DNA of 7,723 bases from positions 25,627-33,349 of the forward strand of contig DIKJ01000234.1 of NCBI GenBank assembly GCA_002424525.1, read 5' to 3'. Shown piece by piece: positions 5,721 to 7,723 of the stretch. The stretch's first letter is position 1; every line of letters starts with the position of its first letter. Both the position numbers and the translations under genes were made by a program. The notes under the pieces were generated by a model, which was not told the DNA's origin, did not search any database, and saw only the letters and a program-made list of their open reading frames with translations. Origin of the DNA: Bacteroidales bacterium UBA5621. Lineage in GTDB: Bacteria; Bacteroidota; Bacteroidia; Bacteroidales; VadinHA17.

Positions 5721-5919
5721 GAGAATACACTATTGGCCGAGGAGAGCCCAAATCAAAAAAAACTAATTTATATACTATTTATACAAACTCTTTCCCATGA
5801 ATTCTATTTGGCTGTATTCCTGCCTGTTAATCCTACATCCTGCTCCTGGCTTATTTAGAAAAATTTCAGAATATAAGGTTTTTAAGATATTAAGATTTTA
5901 TTATCTTATTTTATTTGTG
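5721..5919. other. AT-rich non-coding leader before the sigma-factor gene
   Basis: About 200 bp between the nested-hairpin element and the sigma-factor -7 box with no convincing gene. Its last 40 bp contain TAAGAT twice (5883-5888 and 5891-5896) and the complement ATCTTA (5903-5908), forming a dyad centred near 5899, where the -33 element would lie. It could be an operator or simply AT-rich sequence. Confidence 0.4.
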
Positions 5920-5927
5920 TAGATTTG
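5920..5927 (+). promoter_or_regulatory. Consensus Bacteroidota -7 box of the ECF sigma gene
   Basis: TAGATTTG, followed by C, is an exact TAnnTTTG match, placing the transcript start near 5934 and leaving a leader of about 20 nt before the ATG at 5954. The -33 element is only partial (TTTA around 5897-5900). The box argues against translation from the in-frame TTG at 5915, which would lie upstream of the transcript start. Confidence 0.6.
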
Positions 5928-5953
5928 CATTAACAAATTTAAACCTACCGGCC

Positions 5954-6460
5954 ATGACAACTTACGAATTCAACAGCAACCTTATAGAGATGAAAAGCAA
6001 CCTTCAGAGGTTTGCAATGAGTCTCACCGCCGATCGTGATTCAGCTCTGGACCTTGTGCAGGATACATATCTCAAGGCCTTTATGTACAAGGACAAGTTT
6101 GTTGATTACACTAATCTCAAAGCCTGGGTATTCACGATCATGAAGAATACGTTCATAAACAACTACCGTCGCAATGTGAAAGAGAATACAATAATCGACG
6201 GGACGCAGGATCTCTATTATCTCAATATGCCGCACGACAAGGGATTCATCTCTCCGGAATCGGAATACTCGGAAAGGGAGATTGAGAAAGCAATCGATTC
6301 ACTTAATGATGATTTCAGGGTCCCTTTCAGGATGCATCTTGATGGATACAAATATCATGAGATAGCAGATAAACTGGGGCTGAAGATCGGGACCGTAAAA
6401 AGCAGGATATTCTTCACCCGCCAGAAACTAATGCTTGCATTAAAAGATTACAACAGATAA
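5954..6460 (+). CDS. ECF-type RNA polymerase sigma factor (stand-alone Bacteroidales type)
   Basis: A 168-aa sigma-70-family factor with only regions 2 and 4, which directs RNA polymerase to a subset of promoters. Region 2 holds DLVQDTYLKAF (33-43; core-binding and -10 melting) and LKAWVFTIMKNTFINNYRR (55-73; -10 recognition). Region 4 spans about 121-160, with the HTH GYKYHEIADKLGLKIGTVKS then RIFFTRQKL. A linker of about 45 residues separates them. The start ATG 5954 fits the promoter at 5920-5927 and gives the usual length. No anti-sigma factor, FecR-like or TonB receptor gene follows; the next feature is a strong terminator, so it is transcribed alone. From memory of the family, very similar solitary factors are conserved in Bacteroidales, so this is probably a core regulator rather than part of a SusCD/FecIR polysaccharide or iron locus. 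Its target genes cannot be read from this window. Confidence 0.95.
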   Translation: MTTYEFNSNLIEMKSNLQRFAMSLTADRDSALDLVQDTYLKAFMYKDKFVDYTNLKAWVFTIMKNTFINNYRRNVKENTIIDGTQDLYYLNMPHDKGFISPESEYSEREIEKAIDSLNDDFRVPFRMHLDGYKYHEIADKLGLKIGTVKSRIFFTRQKLMLALKDYNR

Positions 6461-6502
6461 ACAGAAAGTTAGTCAGGTTTCAGATAGTTAGTTATTCAGG
6501 GT

Positions 6503-6531
6503 AAAAAAAGGCTGGTCACTCAGCCTTTTTT
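6503..6531. terminator. Strong bidirectional intrinsic terminator
   Basis: GGCTG (6510-6514) pairs with CAGCC (6521-6525), possibly extended by a G-U pair, with a run of 7 A (6503-6509) on one side and 6 T (6526-6531) on the other. It ends the sigma-factor transcript 43 bp after its stop and works equally for a minus-strand transcript, where the candidate small ORF ends inside its stem. Confidence 0.88.
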
Positions 6532-6639
6532 CATTGCCCGCACAACCATTCCTGTCAGAACGAATAAGATAAAGACTCCCGATACTACCCATGCCCAGAT
6601 GTTTGTTGTTTTACCCGCTCCCGCCTGTGAGTTCTTCAA
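6520..6639 (-). CDS. Candidate 39-aa single-span membrane peptide
   Basis: Open frame read from a TTG at 6637-6639, preceded by an in-frame stop (TAA) two codons upstream. The peptide begins MKNSQAGAGKTTN (TTG read as Met), then a clear transmembrane segment at about 14-33 (IWAWVVSGVFILFVLTGMVV) and a positive tail, RAMKKG, the pattern expected for a small inner-membrane protein with its C-terminus in the cytoplasm. The stop codon falls within the stem of the terminator at 6503-6531, as expected for a genuine short gene with a tight 3' end. Against it: the start would be TTG, no in-frame ATG precedes the membrane segment, and I recognise no family. A near-match to a -7 box (TACCTTGC) lies just upstream on the minus strand. 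Confidence 0.4.
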   Translation of the reverse strand: MKNSQAGAGKTTNIWAWVVSGVFILFVLTGMVVRAMKKG

Positions 6640-6702
6640 TAATTTTTACAGCAAGGTAAAAAACAAATGGTAAATTTATGGTGAATTTTTAATTAAACTC
6701 TT

Positions 6703-7110
6703 ATGCAAAAGATAATTACGCTCCGAACCAGCCACAGGAACGGATTATACGACATAACGCCGGAGGTGGCCGGGGTCGTCAGGGAAAGCGGGATCAAGTC
6801 CGGAATAGTATCGGTATATGCCAGAGGATCAACTGCGGCCATTATGATACAGGAGAACTGGGATCAGTCGGTACAGAATGATGTTGTAACCCTGCTCGGC
6901 CGCATGATCCCCGGGGGAATATGGGAGCATGACCGTCAGGATAACAATGGCGATTCACATCTTAAGGCAGGTCTCGTAGGTCCGTCGGAGACTATTCCGG
7001 TTGTTGAAGGTAAACCGGGCCTCTCAACCTGGCAGAATGTTTTTCTCTGTGAGTTCGACGGGCCCAGGAATCAGAGGGAAGTGGTAGTCACTGTTATAAG
7101 TGATAAATAA
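6703..7110 (+). CDS. yjbQ: YjbQ/UPF0047 family protein (secondary thiamine-phosphate synthase)
   Basis: A 135-aa cytoplasmic protein of the UPF0047 family (E. coli YjbQ is 138 aa). Members have been reported to show weak thiamine-phosphate synthase activity; their true physiological role is unsettled. Seen: HRNGLYDITPEV (11-22), SGIVSVYARGSTAAIMIQEN (33-52), WEHDRQDNNGDSHLKAGLVG (74-93) with the conserved His76, Asp84 and His86 region, PSETIPVVEGKPGLSTWQNV (94-113), and the family's C-terminal EFDGPRNQREVVVTV (117-131). The protein is full length with no insertions. No thiamine genes lie beside it. A TAAATTTA box (6671-6678, one mismatch from TAnnTTTG, and palindromic) lies 24 bp upstream. 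Its stop is 7 bp from the stop of the convergent queG. Confidence 0.93.
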   Translation: MQKIITLRTSHRNGLYDITPEVAGVVRESGIKSGIVSVYARGSTAAIMIQENWDQSVQNDVVTLLGRMIPGGIWEHDRQDNNGDSHLKAGLVGPSETIPVVEGKPGLSTWQNVFLCEFDGPRNQREVVVTVISDK

Positions 7111-7117
7111 TTACAGG

Positions 7118-7723
7118 TCAGTCTGCCGGTTTAAGGGCAATGTCGACATTCCTCATGAACTGCTGGTATTTCACCCTTTCTATGGCTGATCCCTTAAAAA
7201 GGCTGGTAAACTTCGCCTGTGTCAGAGACTTCCATTCTTCAACATCCATCCCTGCAATTTTTTCACTCAGTGTGAATTCCGGAGTCCTGGCAGGTCCCGC
7301 TTCCCTGTTCCACGGACAAACTTCCTGGCATCTGTCACATCCGTAAACCCTTCGTCCCAGCTTCGGGATTATCTCTTCTGGTACCGGCCCCCTGTTCTCA
7401 ATCGTAAGGTTTGCAATGCATTTCCGGGCGTCGATTGTCCTGTTCTCATTTATTGCACCTGTGGGACAGGAGTCAATACATAGCCTGCAGTCGCCGCAAT
7501 GATCCTCCTCATAAGGATCATCATAGCTTAGTTCGATATTCAGCAGGAGGATTCCGATAAAAAAGAATGATCCTGTTTTTTTGTTTATCATTAATGAATG
7601 GCGGCCCCTCCATCCAAGTCCGGCCTCTTTCGCCCATGGCTTTTCAGGGATGGGGGCAGAATCGACAACAGCTCTCCCGTCTGAATCTGAATTGAACCTT
7701 TTTATAAAGGCAAGCAGGTTTCC
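7118..7723 (-). CDS. queG: Epoxyqueuosine reductase, C-terminal part (cut by the right edge)
   Basis: Cytoplasmic cobalamin- and iron-sulfur-dependent enzyme that reduces epoxyqueuosine to queuosine at tRNA wobble position 34. The frame is open to the window edge; 201 residues are visible of a protein usually over 300 aa, so the N-terminus and true start lie beyond 7723. Counting from the first visible residue: VDSAPIPEKPWAKEAGLGW (20-38, with the conserved Asp21 that corresponds to the catalytic acid), RHSLMINKKTGSFFFIG (41-57), and two ferredoxin-type 4Fe-4S motifs: CGDCRLCIDSCP (Cys76, 79, 82, 86) and Cys102 with CDRCQEVCP (Cys129, 132, 136). All eight cysteines are present. The tail FKGSAIERVKYQQFMRNVDIAL (176-197) is typical of the family. 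The ATG at 7589-7591 is internal: the preceding in-frame codons encode conserved QueG sequence. Confidence 0.95.
   Translation of the reverse strand, partial: GNLLAFIKRFNSDSDGRAVVDSAPIPEKPWAKEAGLGWRGRHSLMINKKTGSFFFIGILLLNIELSYDDPYEEDHCGDCRLCIDSCPTGAINENRTIDARKCIANLTIENRGPVPEEIIPKLGRRVYGCDRCQEVCPWNREAGPARTPEFTLSEKIAGMDVEEWKSLTQAKFTSLFKGSAIERVKYQQFMRNVDIALKPAD

Noticed and set aside
5797..5922. ATG-initiated 41-codon open frame before the sigma-factor gene
   Set aside because: It runs into the consensus -7 box, has no promoter or recognisable features, and its Phe/Ile/Leu/Tyr-rich end is what AT-rich DNA gives by chance.
5915..5953. N-terminal extension of the sigma factor from TTG 5915
   Set aside because: It would start upstream of the predicted transcript start given by the -7 box at 5920-5927, and the family normally begins near the ATG at 5954.
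2669..6460. Carotenoid/light-response operon around MerR and ECF sigma
   Set aside because: No phytoene synthase, desaturase, photolyase or other light-response gene is present, and the genes lie on different strands with terminators between them.
7118..7591. A separate 157-aa ferredoxin-like gene starting at 7591
   Set aside because: The 44 codons upstream to the edge are open and encode conserved QueG sequence, so this is the C-terminal part of a larger gene.

Overview
The window looks like ordinary chromosome from a Gram-negative member of the Bacteroidota, probably a Bacteroidales-like lineage. The evidence is a CMP-KDO synthetase (LPS), a secreted mini-protein that is mostly a type IX secretion (T9SS) sorting-type domain, a GSCFA-family protein, an ECF sigma factor of the stand-alone Bacteroidales type, a signal peptide ending in A-Q, and -7 boxes of the form TAnnTTTG instead of sigma-70 boxes. 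Shine-Dalgarno sequences are essentially absent, as is usual in this phylum. No transposase, integrase, CRISPR array, tRNA or rRNA is visible.

Layout: (1) 4-1236, minus: a sigma-54 activator without an N-terminal sensor domain, divergent from (2) kdsB (1311-2075, plus). The 74-bp gap holds a perfect 10-bp inverted repeat around a consensus -7 box. (3) 2137-2508, plus: a 123-aa secreted protein, signal peptide plus T9SS-like C-terminal domain. (4) 2669-3568, plus: a CarH/LitR-like MerR regulator whose cobalamin-ligand motif is degenerate, preceded by a 15-bp direct repeat and a dyad. (5) 3693-4673 and 4685-5512, minus: a probable two-gene operon of an alpha/beta-hydrolase (monoacylglycerol lipase type) followed by GSCFA, convergent with the merR gene across two hairpins. 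(6) 5513-5953: the only long non-coding stretch, with a compact GC-rich nested-hairpin element (5591-5720), then an AT-rich leader and the sigma-factor promoter. (7) 5954-6460, plus: ECF sigma factor, ended by a strong intrinsic terminator. (8) 6520-6639, minus: a possible 39-aa single-span membrane peptide sharing that terminator. (9) 6703-7110, plus: a YjbQ/UPF0047 protein, convergent by 7 bp with (10) queG (7118 to the right edge, minus), of which the C-terminal 201 residues are visible.

The genes do not form one pathway. Themes are envelope biogenesis (kdsB, possibly the sigma-54 regulator, the T9SS-type protein), lipid or ester hydrolysis (hydrolase, GSCFA) and transcriptional control (sigma-54 activator, MerR-B12-like protein, ECF sigma). 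I see no clear new multi-gene defence or biosynthetic system. The items most worth checking are the MerR protein with lost cobalamin ligands, the nested-hairpin element, the orphan sorting-domain protein and the small membrane ORF.
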